Positions 24,875-34,130 of a stretch of 50,894 nucleotides of DNA are shown piece by piece. The position numbers were made by a program, and so were the translations under genes. Each line of letters starts with the position of its first letter. Positions within the stretch are counted from its first letter, which is position 1. Under the pieces are notes generated by a model. The model saw only the letters and a program-made list of their open reading frames with translations. It did no database searches and had not been told where the DNA came from. Source of the stretch: Rippkaea orientalis PCC 8801 (lineage in GTDB: Bacteria; Cyanobacteriota; Cyanobacteriia; Cyanobacteriales; Microcystaceae); NCBI RefSeq assembly GCF_000021805.1, contig NC_011721.1, positions 1 through 50,894 of the forward strand, given 5' to 3'.

Positions 24875-26292
24875 GGTTCTACCGAACTTAGAATGTAGAA
24901 TTAACGAGTAAAATGCCAAGTTAAGAAACTTCTGAGTTGAAAATTACCAAAATTTCTAAAGCCATAAGCTCTCCTTTTAATCAACTTTAATTTATTGTTA
25001 ATACCTTCGACTATTCCTTGAGTTGTTCCTTGGTCAAAATAGGCAATAATTTCTCCAATCCAACGCCTAATTGTTCCACAACTTTTCGGGTACAATGAAT
25101 AAGCCTTTTGACACCAATTTGCTAATTCAAATAGTCCTGAAACCCAGTCAGACTGGGTTTCAAAAATGTCTCTAAATTCCTCCTTCAATTGGTGCATTTT
25201 TGATAGGACTTCTGACGTTTTATAGACTTGCTCTAATTTTTCTTTTTGCTCTTCGTTTAAATCTTCTTCATTTTTCAATAAAACATATTTACTCTTATTT
25301 AATCCTGACAATATTTCTTCTTTTTGATTAGTATCTTTTAGCTCTTTAGCTTCTCTTTTAAGAGTTTTTCTTTGAGCATCTAATTCCTCATTAACTTGTT
25401 TCATTACATGAAATCTATCAGCTACGACTTCAGCTTGGGGCATTAATTTATTCACAATATTTTTATAAGGTTTCCAAAGATCTATACTCACTTCTTCAAT
25501 CTTCGTCAAAACCTCTTCTCCCCATGCTTCTAGATATTTTAAAACTTCCTCTTCTATTCGTTTTTCTAGAATTCCTACTATCACTCCTCTCTCTAAATCA
25601 ACTAAGACAACATAATAATTTCCTTGTCCTTTAATCACCGCGATTTCATCAATTCCTAATCGCCTTAATTCCCTCGGTTTTTCTTGGTTTAAGTCTTCTC
25701 CTACATCTTTCAGCATCGTTTCTATTTCTTGTTCACTAACTCCATTTCTTTTCGCTACATTCTTGATGTCACTATTTAAAACTTCTTCAATTATTTTCTT
25801 TCTAAATCTCTCAGTATAAGTTCTTTTTTTGGGCACATAACTCAATTCCTCTGTGAATTTCTTTTGACAATGCTCACATCTCATTTGCCGACGATTAATT
25901 TTTAAATAAACCGATTTTTCTCCCCAGGGTAAATCCCTAATTGTTAATTCGTTATTTTGATGAACTTTCCTCGTTTTTGAACCACAGTAAATACAGGTAG
26001 CATTTGGCTCTATTTTCTCTACAGATAAAACTATTCCTATCTCTTTTATTATCTGATAATTGATGACTGTCACTCCTTCTAGTTGTAACAGGTTAGTCAT
26101 TAAATTTAGTTGAGGATTTGATGGCATAAGTATAACTCCAGTTTAAATATTGTCTTTAATTTCACTACTATTTAAACATAAAATGTGTTATAATGCACTC
26201 CAGTCTTCAGTTACACAACATAAAAATTTTATTTTTATGTTGCAAGTTTAACGTTTTATTTTTTATTTTTACATGACAAGTTCGGTAGAACC
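24875..26292 (-). mobile_element. ISL3 element
   Basis: Inverted ends GGTTCTACCGAACTT (24875) and AAGTTCGGTAGAACC (26278-26292). ISL3 elements make 8-bp duplications, but the flanks AAAGTTAC and ATATATTC differ, so the element sits at a rearrangement junction. One side is the defective IS copy 2, the other the hepT gene. A solitary near-identical end is at 45631-45645. Confidence 0.88.
24901..26127 (-). CDS. ISL3 family transposase
   Basis: 408 aa. N-terminal zinc-finger region with CIYCGSKT and CEHCQKKF (four cysteines, about 45-90), then a helix-turn-helix, then the DDE_Tnp_ISL3 core: [38 protein letters not shown] and the C-terminal [20 protein letters not shown] containing the catalytic glutamate. 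It appears complete and potentially active. Confidence 0.94.
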   Translation of the reverse strand: MPSNPQLNLMTNLLQLEGVTVINYQIIKEIGIVLSVEKIEPNATCIYCGSKTRKVHQNNELTIRDLPWGEKSVYLKINRRQMRCEHCQKKFTEELSYVPKKRTYTERFRKKIIEEVLNSDIKNVAKRNGVSEQEIETMLKDVGEDLNQEKPRELRRLGIDEIAVIKGQGNYYVVLVDLERGVIVGILEKRIEEEVLKYLEAWGEEVLTKIEEVSIDLWKPYKNIVNKLMPQAEVVADRFHVMKQVNEELDAQRKTLKREAKELKDTNQKEEILSGLNKSKYVLLKNEEDLNEEQKEKLEQVYKTSEVLSKMHQLKEEFRDIFETQSDWVSGLFELANWCQKAYSLYPKSCGTIRRWIGEIIAYFDQGTTQGIVEGINNKLKLIKRRAYGFRNFGNFQLRSFLTWHFTR

Positions 26293-26351
26293 ATATATTC
26301 TTCAATTTTATCTAATCTGACTAAAACAACATTAACATCTAATTCATTCAT
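26256..26351 (-). pseudogene. hepT: hepT toxin gene truncated by ISL3
   Basis: Start ATG 26351 overlaps the mntA stop (ATGA), the standard mntA-hepT layout. Only 20 native codons remain (MNELDVNVVLVRLDKIEEYM), resembling the N-terminal helix of HepT/HEPN proteins. The frame then runs through the ISL3 end to a stop at 26256, giving a 31-aa peptide. The RNase motif R-x4-6-H is lost. Identification rests on the adjacent MntA and the coupling. Confidence 0.7.
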
Positions 26352-26788
26352 ACTCCCCTCACTTCTAAAAAGTTTTCTAATTTTTGTCTTAGAGATTTCT
26401 GGATATAATCTAATTGTTCATCATTCATTAATGCCTTTTGTTTAAACTCCTCAAATAATCCAGGTTCTTGTTCATATAAAAGCTGTCCATCACGAGCTAC
26501 ATAATGAGCAATTAATGGGGAACAACGATTAAGATCAACTAGATCAATTTTTTCATCAGAAATCTCAAAATAATCTGCTAATACTCCATAAATTTCAAAC
26601 CACTTAAATCCTTTAAGGTTGTGGTTTCTTAGTTTATCATCATAAAGTGCAGCAAAATCCCAATCACTATTAGGATGAGTATCACCCCTTGCTCTTGAAC
26701 CAAATAGAATTAGCATTTTTAGATAGGGAATTTTTTGAACTAATCGATTTGGGAGGTTTTGTAGTTGGTTGATATCTAAATTTGACAT
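26348..26788 (-). CDS. mntA: MntA-type nucleotidyltransferase antitoxin
   Basis: 146 aa. Minimal nucleotidyltransferase with GSRARGD (Gly30-Ser31) and the DWD pair (Asp42, Asp44). Family knowledge: MntA AMPylates the HEPN toxin HepT near its active site and so neutralises it. Here the toxin partner is destroyed (26256-26351), leaving an orphan antitoxin. Otherwise it appears intact. Confidence 0.85.
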   Translation of the reverse strand: MSNLDINQLQNLPNRLVQKIPYLKMLILFGSRARGDTHPNSDWDFAALYDDKLRNHNLKGFKWFEIYGVLADYFEISDEKIDLVDLNRCSPLIAHYVARDGQLLYEQEPGLFEEFKQKALMNDEQLDYIQKSLRQKLENFLEVRGV

Positions 26789-26789
26789 A

Positions 26790-27196
26790 GTAAATCTGAA
26801 CTTCCCCCTGAAAAAAATGACGAAACCCTCATGTAGAGGTAGTTTCAGTGATTTTAGGACTACCTGTTACTGGGTACAATCTTCTAGTTGGCTTAACTGA
26901 AGCGTGTTTTGAGGCAATCGCACCTATTTGTTTTTAGGATATTGCGATCGCTAACAACAGTCAACACATATTTTTTTGTGTCCATGTAGAGAGTCAAGGA
27001 GAAAATCCTCAAAAGTTCTTGCTACAAGGGTTTTCCGGCTATGTGTAGTATATGAGTACGGGAGAAGTTCAGTTATATCATAAATACAGTCGGTTTTAAC
27101 CGACTTTCACTCGACTGCCAGCCGTAAAAACGGGCTGGCTAACTCTCGCTTACGGTTTCTCTTGGTTAGGGGTGATTAGTCCCTGACGAAAAGTAT
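26790..27196. repeat. Gene-free region with two strong hairpins
   Basis: No credible ORF. Two GC-rich inverted repeats lie near the end: AGTCGGTTTTAACCGACT (27088-27105) and GCCAGCC...GGCTGGC (27117-27139). They resemble subterminal hairpins of IS200/IS605 elements. The motif CAGTCGAGT near 27110 (reverse strand) recurs at about 29261 on the other side of the P460/propeller genes. Confidence 0.5.
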
Positions 27197-27799
27197 TCAT
27201 CGACAGACAGAGGTACTAAATTCGGTCTGTTGATGCTGAGTTTGTCCAGTTTTTGCAGCCGCTTGTAGTGCAGGCAGTGTAAACAAATAATCTCGATCTC
27301 GCACCTGAGTATGGCAACCAATGCAAGAAGTTTGATTGCCAGACACCAGTGAACCAGAAGGACTATACCAGGCGGACTGCCATTCGCCACTAGCAGCCAC
27401 ATTCCAACCACGCCGCTTCTCTCGAACAAATAGGTTGTTAAGTTGAGTCGGGATTAGGCGATTATCACTACCTTGCTTGGCAGAGTGCGTCTCCATCACG
27501 ATTACTGCCCCACTTGGAAACGTTTCATTGGCTTTGAGACTTTCTAGTGATGGGCGATCAATATACATCTGTCTGACGATTCCACTTGTTGGACAATCAA
27601 CGGTCACATAATGTACAAACTGCTGCTTGTAATTATTGGGAAACTGAACCGGAGATTCAGCCGCAGATGAAACAGTGTAGGAATAGCCAAGCTCCGAAAC
27701 AACTGGTGAATAGAAAAATCTGAAAGGAGAAATCGTAATCGCGATCACAACAGATGCAACAAACAACAGCAGTCGAGCAATCCATTTCGATATTTTCAT
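27197..27799 (-). CDS. Cytochrome P460-like c-type heme protein
   Basis: 200 aa. N-terminal membrane anchor/signal (residues 8-25), then a P460-like beta fold with FVHYVTVDCPTSGIVRQMY, FPSGAVIVMETHSAK and a single CxxCH heme site, C159-I-G-C162-H163. P460 proteins are periplasmic hemes with a Lys cross-link; the family acts on hydroxylamine or other small nitrogen species, but many homologues are uncharacterised. It lies 8 bp after the propeller gene, same operon, with a divergent TetR upstream. Confidence 0.8.
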   Translation of the reverse strand: MKISKWIARLLLFVASVVIAITISPFRFFYSPVVSELGYSYTVSSAAESPVQFPNNYKQQFVHYVTVDCPTSGIVRQMYIDRPSLESLKANETFPSGAVIVMETHSAKQGSDNRLIPTQLNNLFVREKRRGWNVAASGEWQSAWYSPSGSLVSGNQTSCIGCHTQVRDRDYLFTLPALQAAAKTGQTQHQQTEFSTSVCR

Positions 27800-27807
27800 G
27801 CTGACCT

Positions 27808-29151
27808 CTACGGAACAAGAACCATTGAATGTGCGCCCCTTGTGACTGGAATTGAGTAACGAGTTTGTACTAGCATCGGCTGCGGATTGAGCGGATCAGT
27901 AGCAATTCGCCAAAAATCAATCGAACCCCCTTGAGTGCGATCGTCAAAGAAGTCGTAATTGACGACTGCCAGGTATTGACTAGACGCATCAAACGCAGCG
28001 GCTTCTGGCAAAATGCCATCGTAGGAATAATCTCCAATCCGGTTTAACTGTCCTGTCTGTGGATCTAATGTCATTAATGTGAGTGATGAAAACCAAGTAA
28101 TTCGGCGATCGTCATAGGGCAGGTAGCTCCGCTCCAAATTAGTTGTCACGACATACCGACCATTTGGGCTAATGGCTAGTCCCTCTGGACTTACACCTGT
28201 CATTGCTCTTGATACCAGTGCATGGCGAGGTGAACCATCAGGTTGTGTTCCAGCTTCTAAACGAATGCTAACCAAGCTGCCACGCGGTGCCTCACTCCAC
28301 AGCCCTTCCACATCCGCACCCCAAAACAAATTATTGACAATCACATGGCGACCATCGGGTGTAAATCGTGCCATGTACGGGGCTTTTTCAATTTGTACAA
28401 CGTTTCCCCAAGGCTGAAGGGCAAAGCCGTTATTTTGAGATACAACTTGTGCAAAGGAAACCTCTGCGGCATTTTCATTCACCAATGCCAACACTGCTTG
28501 AGTGGGATGCCATTCAGCATGAATTAAACGATGTCCTTGCGGCAAACGAGGGACTGTGGGATAAGCGGGTTGTCCAAGTCGTCCGTTATTGAACGGAATC
28601 AGAGCCAAAGGCGTATTTGTTCCTGCCCCTTCTGGATGAAAAGTGACGGCGACTAAAGATCCTTCACGGTTAATGCTGACTGAATCAGGGCGATTTGGAA
28701 TTTGCAATTCCTGCACCTGTCGAGGTTGGGTGGGATTACTCAAATCAACAACCGTGATGCAATTGCCCTGTCTTAGGTCATTGAATGTCTGTGTTCGCCA
28801 ATCTCCCTCCGGTCGCGGTGCAAACGTTTCAACTACAAAAGCATAGCGACCATCTGAAGTCACTGTTACGGCTGTTGGTGGACCTGCGACCGAGTTACTG
28901 ACGTTTGTTTCATAGGCGCGTAGCTCGCGGGCATGTCTTCCGAGTGGAATGACGCTCAGAGCATCCTGCCCTTCACGAGGGCCGAGTTGCCCATTCACAT
29001 ACGCCGATGCCACCATGTCAGCATCCGAAATAGAGACAAGATAACGCCCCTTAAAGTCCAGGGGGGCTGCTCTATCAAACGTTTGAGCGATCGCGATTCC
29101 GGGAGTCATTGTCAAAGCGGACAAGCCCAGTGCCAGTAGTTTTCGATACAT
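27808..29151 (-). CDS. Exported beta-propeller protein (lactonase/YncE-like)
   Basis: 447 aa with a signal peptide (residues 1-22, cleavage after IAIA). It has repeated blades with motifs such as VTVTSDGRYAFVVET, VSINREGSLVAVTFHP and LAISPNGRYVVTTN, typical of a seven-bladed WD/YVTN propeller. No catalytic metal site is obvious. Likely periplasmic, partner of the P460 protein encoded next to it, perhaps binding a small metabolite. The divergent tetR (29380) probably controls both genes. Confidence 0.85.
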   Translation of the reverse strand: MYRKLLALGLSALTMTPGIAIAQTFDRAAPLDFKGRYLVSISDADMVASAYVNGQLGPREGQDALSVIPLGRHARELRAYETNVSNSVAGPPTAVTVTSDGRYAFVVETFAPRPEGDWRTQTFNDLRQGNCITVVDLSNPTQPRQVQELQIPNRPDSVSINREGSLVAVTFHPEGAGTNTPLALIPFNNGRLGQPAYPTVPRLPQGHRLIHAEWHPTQAVLALVNENAAEVSFAQVVSQNNGFALQPWGNVVQIEKAPYMARFTPDGRHVIVNNLFWGADVEGLWSEAPRGSLVSIRLEAGTQPDGSPRHALVSRAMTGVSPEGLAISPNGRYVVTTNLERSYLPYDDRRITWFSSLTLMTLDPQTGQLNRIGDYSYDGILPEAAAFDASSQYLAVVNYDFFDDRTQGGSIDFWRIATDPLNPQPMLVQTRYSIPVTRGAHSMVLVP

Positions 29152-29184
29152 AAAAGTTGCAGCTTTCTAAGTAAATTGAAACAC

Positions 29185-29197
29185 TCGTTTTACTATA
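29185..29197. promoter_or_regulatory. Likely TetR operator half-site
   Basis: TCGTTTTACTATA, 34 bp upstream of the propeller start (29151). The same CGTTTTACTAT occurs in the palindrome at 29362-29381, so one repressor may control both divergent transcripts. Confidence 0.55.
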
Positions 29198-29294
29198 CAA
29201 TAAGACTAGAGCAACTTGTAGATAAGATGACAACCCACGATGGATACAACTGATTAAAACCAGTCGAGTCGGGTTTCATGCCCCCTTCATAAAA

Positions 29295-29318
29295 GGGAGG
29301 CTCTCACCCTCCCGTCTT
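29295..29318 (+). terminator. Hairpin with T tract
   Basis: GGGAGG-CTCTCAC-CCTCCC followed by GTCTTTTT. It looks like an intrinsic terminator but no plus-strand gene precedes it; it may be the end of a lost element (IS200/IS605-type ends look similar). Confidence 0.45.
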
Positions 29319-29361
29319 TTTCTGGTAGGATTGAAAATGCTTAGAGTAATCATAAATAAGA

Positions 29362-29377
29362 TAAAACGGTCGTTTTA
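29362..29377. promoter_or_regulatory. TetR operator overlapping the tetR start
   Basis: TAAAACG-GT-CGTTTTA, 16 bp with a perfect 7-bp inverted repeat, ending 2 bp before the tetR ATG (29380). Binding here would block tetR expression; its half-site recurs upstream of the propeller gene. Confidence 0.7.
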
Positions 29378-29379
29378 CT

Positions 29380-30003
29380 ATGGGGCTTGAACAGTATCGG
29401 GCTGAGGTCAGCCGTCAGAAGCAACAGGCAATTTTGCAGGCTGCTCTCACCGCTTTCCTAGAATTTGGCTACGATCGCACAACGATAGATTATGTCGCCC
29501 AAAAAGCTCAAGTCTCTACGGCAACACTGTACAAACACTTTCCAAGCAAAGCAGATTTATTTGGTGGGATTATGGCGCAGGTCTGGAGAACGGATCAGAT
29601 CAGTTCTACACCTGTGTCACCATCCTTGTCTCCACAAACAGCATTGATGCAAATTGGTCAAGAGTATGCTCAACTACTGATGAGTGCCAATATTCAGCCA
29701 CTGTTCCGGGTCGTTATTGCAGAGACGTCTCGTTTTCCGGAGCTAGGTACTGAGCTTTACCACCGAGGTAAAGAGCCATTCCTCAAACGTCTTCATGCCT
29801 ATCTACAGGCGCAGGTTGCCCTTGATACATTAGTCATAGTAAACATTCCGCTGGCAAGTCGTCAATTTCTTGGAATGATCAATGACATTATCTTTTGGCC
29901 TCGATTTTTAATTATGAACTTGGAAATTAGTGAGAATGAGATTGAGGATGTAATTATTAGTGCTGTGGAGACATTCCTAGCGCGTTATGCGAACAGTTGT
30001 TAG
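29380..30003 (+). CDS. TetR family repressor of the P460/propeller operon
   Basis: 207 aa. N-terminal HTH: RQKQQAILQAALTAFLEFGY, then TTIDYVAQKAQVSTATLYKH (about 35-55). The C-terminal half is of the AefR-like type (TLVIVNIPLASRQFLGMI). It is divergent from the propeller/P460 operon, with a palindrome over its own start, hence a likely autoregulated local repressor. Confidence 0.9.
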   Translation: MGLEQYRAEVSRQKQQAILQAALTAFLEFGYDRTTIDYVAQKAQVSTATLYKHFPSKADLFGGIMAQVWRTDQISSTPVSPSLSPQTALMQIGQEYAQLLMSANIQPLFRVVIAETSRFPELGTELYHRGKEPFLKRLHAYLQAQVALDTLVIVNIPLASRQFLGMINDIIFWPRFLIMNLEISENEIEDVIISAVETFLARYANSC

Positions 30004-30193
30004 TAGTTTGAGGTTATCTGTGGGGACGGCACATCTAGGTTGTCTGCGAGTATTCAAAGCTAATTACATCAAAACTCATCTAAGCAGCAAACTTAGGGCA
30101 CGACGAACATAGGCTGTCCAAGATTCAGTAGGCGGGAAGATCAATGCGTAGAGCATGATGCCACTCATCGCGTCAAAAATTAAACCTGCATCT

Positions 30194-31810
30194 TGACGGG
30201 GTGACAAGGGTTGGAAAAGGCTCACCGTCAGGGATTTAGAGATCAGCGATCGCCTGAAAAAATAGATTCAGCCCACCCGATAAACAGTACAAATAGTCTA
30301 TCTAGACGAGAAAATGTCTAATTGTTAGAAATGAACAGAATTAATCTGCCCTAAAATGATAAAAAGGCTTGTTCAGTCATCATGTTCTTTCATCATCATC
30401 TATGGATTTTTTGCCTTTCTATCAGGACTATTTACAAAACGCATTATCAAAAAGTAAATTTTTACTTTTACGAATATTAATATGGCTTTTACAAGTTCAT
30501 AAACAAGTTAGAATAGAACGGTTAGCGGCTTATCTTCCTCTTCCTATTCTATACGAAAGTCGTAGAAAGAAGATTCAAAGATTTTTAGTCGAACCGTGCT
30601 TAAGCCTTGTCTTATTATGGTTTCCTCTGATAAAATTAATAGTAGAACGAGAATTTAAACCAGGAAGTCGTTTAACTTTAGTTTTGGATAGGACTCAGTG
30701 GCAGGATAAAAATGTGTTCATGATTAGTGTAGTTTGGAGAAAGAGAGCCTTCCCTATTTACTGGCAAATTCTAGAGAAAAAAGGAAGCAGCAACGTCAAA
30801 GAACAAATCGCTTTAATCCGACCGGTCTTGAAATTATTTGCCGACTATGAGTTATTAATTTTAGGGGATAGGGAGTTTCATGGGGTAGAATTATCTTATT
30901 GGTTAAAGAAACGAAACCGAACGGCTAAAAATCCCATCTATTTTGCTTTTCGAGAAAGGAAAAATGTCTACATTAGAAGAAGTAAGAAGAATCAAAAACG
31001 CTTTCAAGATTTAACCCTGACCCCAGGAGTCAAAGTTTTTGAAAAAAACATTTTTATCACCAAGCAAAAAGGGTTTGGTCGCTTTAATGTATTGGCTTAT
31101 CAGAAGAGAAAATATAGAAACCATCAGGAAGAAGAACCTTGGTTTATTATAACCAATTTAGATAACCCATCCGAAGTCATAAAATATTATAAAATCAGAG
31201 GTGGAATTGAAGCTATGTTTCGAGATTATAAGAGTGGAGGATATAATCTCGAAGGGAGTAAAGCTAATATTCATCGACTTACTAACTTGATTTTATTAAT
31301 AGCTATTGCTTATACTTTATCGGCTTTAAAAGGGAAGTCAATTAAAAATAGAGGATATCAAAAGTATATATCTAGACTAACAGAACCGAAAAGACAAGTC
31401 AGAAGACATAGTGAATTTTGGGTAGGGCTATATGGACAAAGTTGGGTCTTAGCCTGGGATTTCTGTTACTTGTTTGTTGAACAAATTATGAGAATTAACC
31501 TTCACAAAATTAATGAATATAACCGAGGTTTAAAAGCCTTATCTGCTATTAGTTAATTTCCTCTTATTTCGTCGCATACATTGTAACCATGTAATCAGTT
31601 AAACAATAACTGATAAATTTATTGTATCATTTTTTCAGCTATTCAAATAATAATCGAAAAAAATTTCCCCCGCGCTTTTGTAACATTAATGAAGCCAATT
31701 GTAATAATAAAAAGCATTAGTGAGAGTTATTAATAACGGGGATTTTAAATTTAAGTCAAGTCGGCAAACTACGCTCTGGTAAGCCTTTCCCAACTCTTGT
31801 CACCCCGTCA
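30194..31810 (+). mobile_element. 1617-bp IS4-type element, copy 2
   Basis: Same ends and length as copy 1. An 11-bp target duplication AACCTGCATCT lies at 30183-30193 and 31811-31821, inside the tetR remnant. Confidence 0.93.
30402..31556 (+). CDS. IS4 family transposase (copy 2)
   Basis: The protein is identical to that at 13906-15060. The same ATG is chosen (30402; TTG 30369 would add 11 residues). DDE and Y-R-E-K signature intact. Confidence 0.93.
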   Translation: MDFLPFYQDYLQNALSKSKFLLLRILIWLLQVHKQVRIERLAAYLPLPILYESRRKKIQRFLVEPCLSLVLLWFPLIKLIVEREFKPGSRLTLVLDRTQWQDKNVFMISVVWRKRAFPIYWQILEKKGSSNVKEQIALIRPVLKLFADYELLILGDREFHGVELSYWLKKRNRTAKNPIYFAFRERKNVYIRRSKKNQKRFQDLTLTPGVKVFEKNIFITKQKGFGRFNVLAYQKRKYRNHQEEEPWFIITNLDNPSEVIKYYKIRGGIEAMFRDYKSGGYNLEGSKANIHRLTNLILLIAIAYTLSALKGKSIKNRGYQKYISRLTEPKRQVRRHSEFWVGLYGQSWVLAWDFCYLFVEQIMRINLHKINEYNRGLKALSAIS

Positions 31811-32021
31811 AACCTGCATCTAAGCCTGTTGAAACTTCATTTCTTGCTTTTGCCCGTTCGATGACAATAGCGAAGGATTGTTGTCGGGGTTGTAGGTATT
31901 TTTCCCGGTAAATTTGGGCAAACCCAGGTTTGCTCGATGCACTACCGATAATCATGGCAACACTCTGCCGTCCAAGTGGAGTAAGGGTGATTTGTGCTGC
32001 ATTTTCAATGAGTGCATCTAT

Positions 32022-33262
32022 CTGGAGTTTAGACTAACTGCCTCAAAATCATACCGTACAGTCTAGTCTAATCAAAGGGGGACGACAAGATGAGTCAAAA
32101 AAAGGGGATAATGAGATAAAATTAGTTAATAATCAAAGACATTGAATCAATCAGCCGAAAAACTCTGTCATTTCAGAAATGAAGCCTATCAACTGTTAGG
32201 GTCAGCCAAAGATGCCACTTTTGACTTAATGGATACGGTTTTGACCACCCGAAACGTCAATTCTTTTGCCGAGTTGTCCTTATCTCCTGTGTTTCGCAGA
32301 AAGTGGCCGAGCCTCTATGAAGCCATAGATGATTGTCGGCCCAAAACAAACAAATTAATGCAACTTTATCTTAACCAAATTCCAACACCAGAACCAGAGC
32401 AACGGATTATTTTAGTAGGAGACCATACCCCATGGCCAAGAACAGAAGCTCCGACTTTAAGGGATAGAACTTATGAACATGGGGCTAAAGTCATCTCAGG
32501 TAAACCTATTACATTGGGACATGGTTATAGCACTTTAGCCTGGATACCAGAAAGTCAAGGAAGTTGGGCATTGCCATTGCGTCATGATAGAATTTCTTCC
32601 CATGAAACGCCAATTTCTAGAGCGGTTTTACAACTTAAACAAGTATGTAGACATCTTGATGTAAGACCAATAACAATCTGGGATAGTGAATACGGATGCG
32701 CTCCTTTTATTAAAGAGACAGCTGATATTAATGCAGATAAACTAATTCGTATTCGACCCAATCGTTGTATTTATGCAGAACCCCCAAAATATCAAGGAAA
32801 GGGAAGACCCAAAAAACATGGGGAAAAAATGAAATTATCTGACCCCGAAACTTGGGCAATTCCTGTTGAAGTTATCGCAATTGATGACCCAACTTGGGGG
32901 ATTGTAGAAATTTCCAGGTGGCATCGTTTTCACTTCTATCAGTCCCCTGAGCATCCGATGACTATAATATTAGTTAAACGCCCGGGAAAAAAGTTATCTC
33001 AAAGAGCCGCCCAAACCCAGAGGAAAGTCCCCAGGATGGGAGAAAGAGAAAAAACGTAATAAAAAACCTCGTTATCCAACGGTGAAAAAGACAGTTACTC
33101 GACAGAAAAAAGAGCAGAAAAAGGTAGCTTAAAACAATAATTGTTCCTATTCTAAAACAATCTTAGCTTTCTGACAAGCTAAGACAAATTTTAATGCGCT
33201 TCCCCTGCAATCAAACCGTACCGTCTAGTATGGCCATTACGGGCAGTTAGTCTAAACTCCAG
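32022..33262 (+). mobile_element. Defective IS with CTGGAGTTTAGACTAACTGCC ends (full-length copy)
   Basis: Both ends are present (CTGGAGTTTAGACTAACTGC at 32022, its inverse to 33262). 1241 bp with a shortened transposase gene. It is joined directly at 33262/33263 to a second, inverted and partial copy. The left flank is the truncated tetR remnant. No target duplication is seen. Confidence 0.8.
32142..33059 (+). pseudogene. Transposase with internal deletion and frameshift
   Basis: A frame from TTG 32142 gives 305 aa. It contains IILVGDHTPWPRTEAPTLRD (first Asp region), ITIWDSEYGCAPFI (second Asp) and KLIRIRPNRCIY, a DDE transposase of the IS701/ISNCY-like kind. After ILVKRPGKKLSQRA it passes straight to the basic C-terminal tail (KPRGKSPGWEKEKKR), and only after a +1 frame change; the part expected to hold the catalytic Glu is absent. 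The deletion is inferred from family length (about 420 aa). Confidence 0.75.
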
Positions 33263-33843
33263 TGGGAAGAAATTCTATCATGACGCAATGGCAATGCCCA
33301 ACTTCCTTGACTTTCTGGTATCCAGGCTAAAGTGCTATAACCATGTCCCAATGTAATAGGTTTACCTGAGATGACTTTAGCCCCATGTTCATAAGTTCTA
33401 TCCCTTAAAGTCGGAGCTTCTGTTCTTGGCCATGGGGTATGGTCTCCTACTAAAATAATCCGTTGCTCTGGTTCTGGTGTTGGAATTTGGTTAAGATAAA
33501 GTTGCATTAATTTGTTTGTTTTGGGCCGACAATCATCTATGGCTTCATAGAGGCTCGGCCACTTTCTGCGAAACACAGGAGATAAGGACAACTCGGCAAA
33601 AGAATTGACGTTTCGGGTGGTCAAAACCGTATCCATTAAGTCAAAAGTGGCATCTTTGGCTGACCCTAACAGTTGATAGGCTTCATTTCTGAAATGACAG
33701 AGTTTTTCGGCTGATTGATTCAATGTCTTTGATTATTAACTAATTTTATCTCATTATCCCCTTTTTTTGACTCATCTTGTCGTCCCCCTTTGATTAGACT
33801 AGACTGTACGGTATGATTTTGAGGCAGTTAGTCTAAACTCCAG
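33263..33843 (-). mobile_element. Partial inverted copy of the preceding IS
   Basis: 581 bp equal to positions 32022-32602 in reverse orientation, starting exactly where the first copy ends. It encodes only the first ~153 residues of the transposase (33247-33723). Together the two copies form a large imperfect palindrome. Confidence 0.85.
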
Positions 33844-34095
33844 ATAAACAGAAATCCCAGATTGTAATTAGACTGTGGAGATTTGGTTCACGTTTGGCCG
33901 GTATCAACAGCTTACACTTTTCGGAAAATAGAGAAAGATGAAAAAGTTAACGAAGGGTGTTGGTAAATATGACTCTTAAAAGATGAAATAATGGCAATTT
34001 AACTAAGTATGAATTAAGACAATAACCTTAAAAATTTTTCATTATAAACTTAAAATTTTAATTTAAAAATTTAGTCAAAAAGTTTAAAATATCTC
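33844..34095. other. AT-rich gene-free segment upstream of the primase leader
   Basis: No ORF. Strongly AT-rich, with runs such as TTAAAATTTTAATTTAAAAA near 34047-34070. Position before the replication gene makes it a candidate part of an origin, but no iterons were recognised. Confidence 0.35.
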
Positions 34096-34124
34096 TTGAT
34101 CTTTCTTAAGAAATCCTGTATATT
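34096..34124 (+). promoter_or_regulatory. Sigma-70 type promoter of the primase leader
   Basis: TTGATC (34096-34101), 17-bp spacer, TATATT (34119-34124). Transcription would start near 34131, giving an ~830-nt leader before the primase ATG at 34963. Nothing else between here and the gene looks as good. Confidence 0.55.
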
Positions 34125-34130
34125 AGTCTT

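Larger units (their letters stand above)
30076..32021 (-). pseudogene. tetR gene remnant, split by IS and N-terminally deleted
   Basis: Minus-strand coding from 32021 to 31811, interrupted by the 1617-bp IS (30194-31810, 11-bp duplication AACCTGCATCT), resuming to the stop at 30076. Joined, it encodes about 105 residues of a TetR C-terminal ligand domain (for example KPGFAQIYREKYLQPRQQSF). The helix-turn-helix is missing, cut at the IS boundary 32022. Two IS events destroyed this second TetR. Confidence 0.8.

Noticed and set aside
28172-29139. Plus-strand ORFs opposite the beta-propeller gene
   Set aside because: They are antisense shadows of a well-supported minus-strand gene with signal peptide and repeats.
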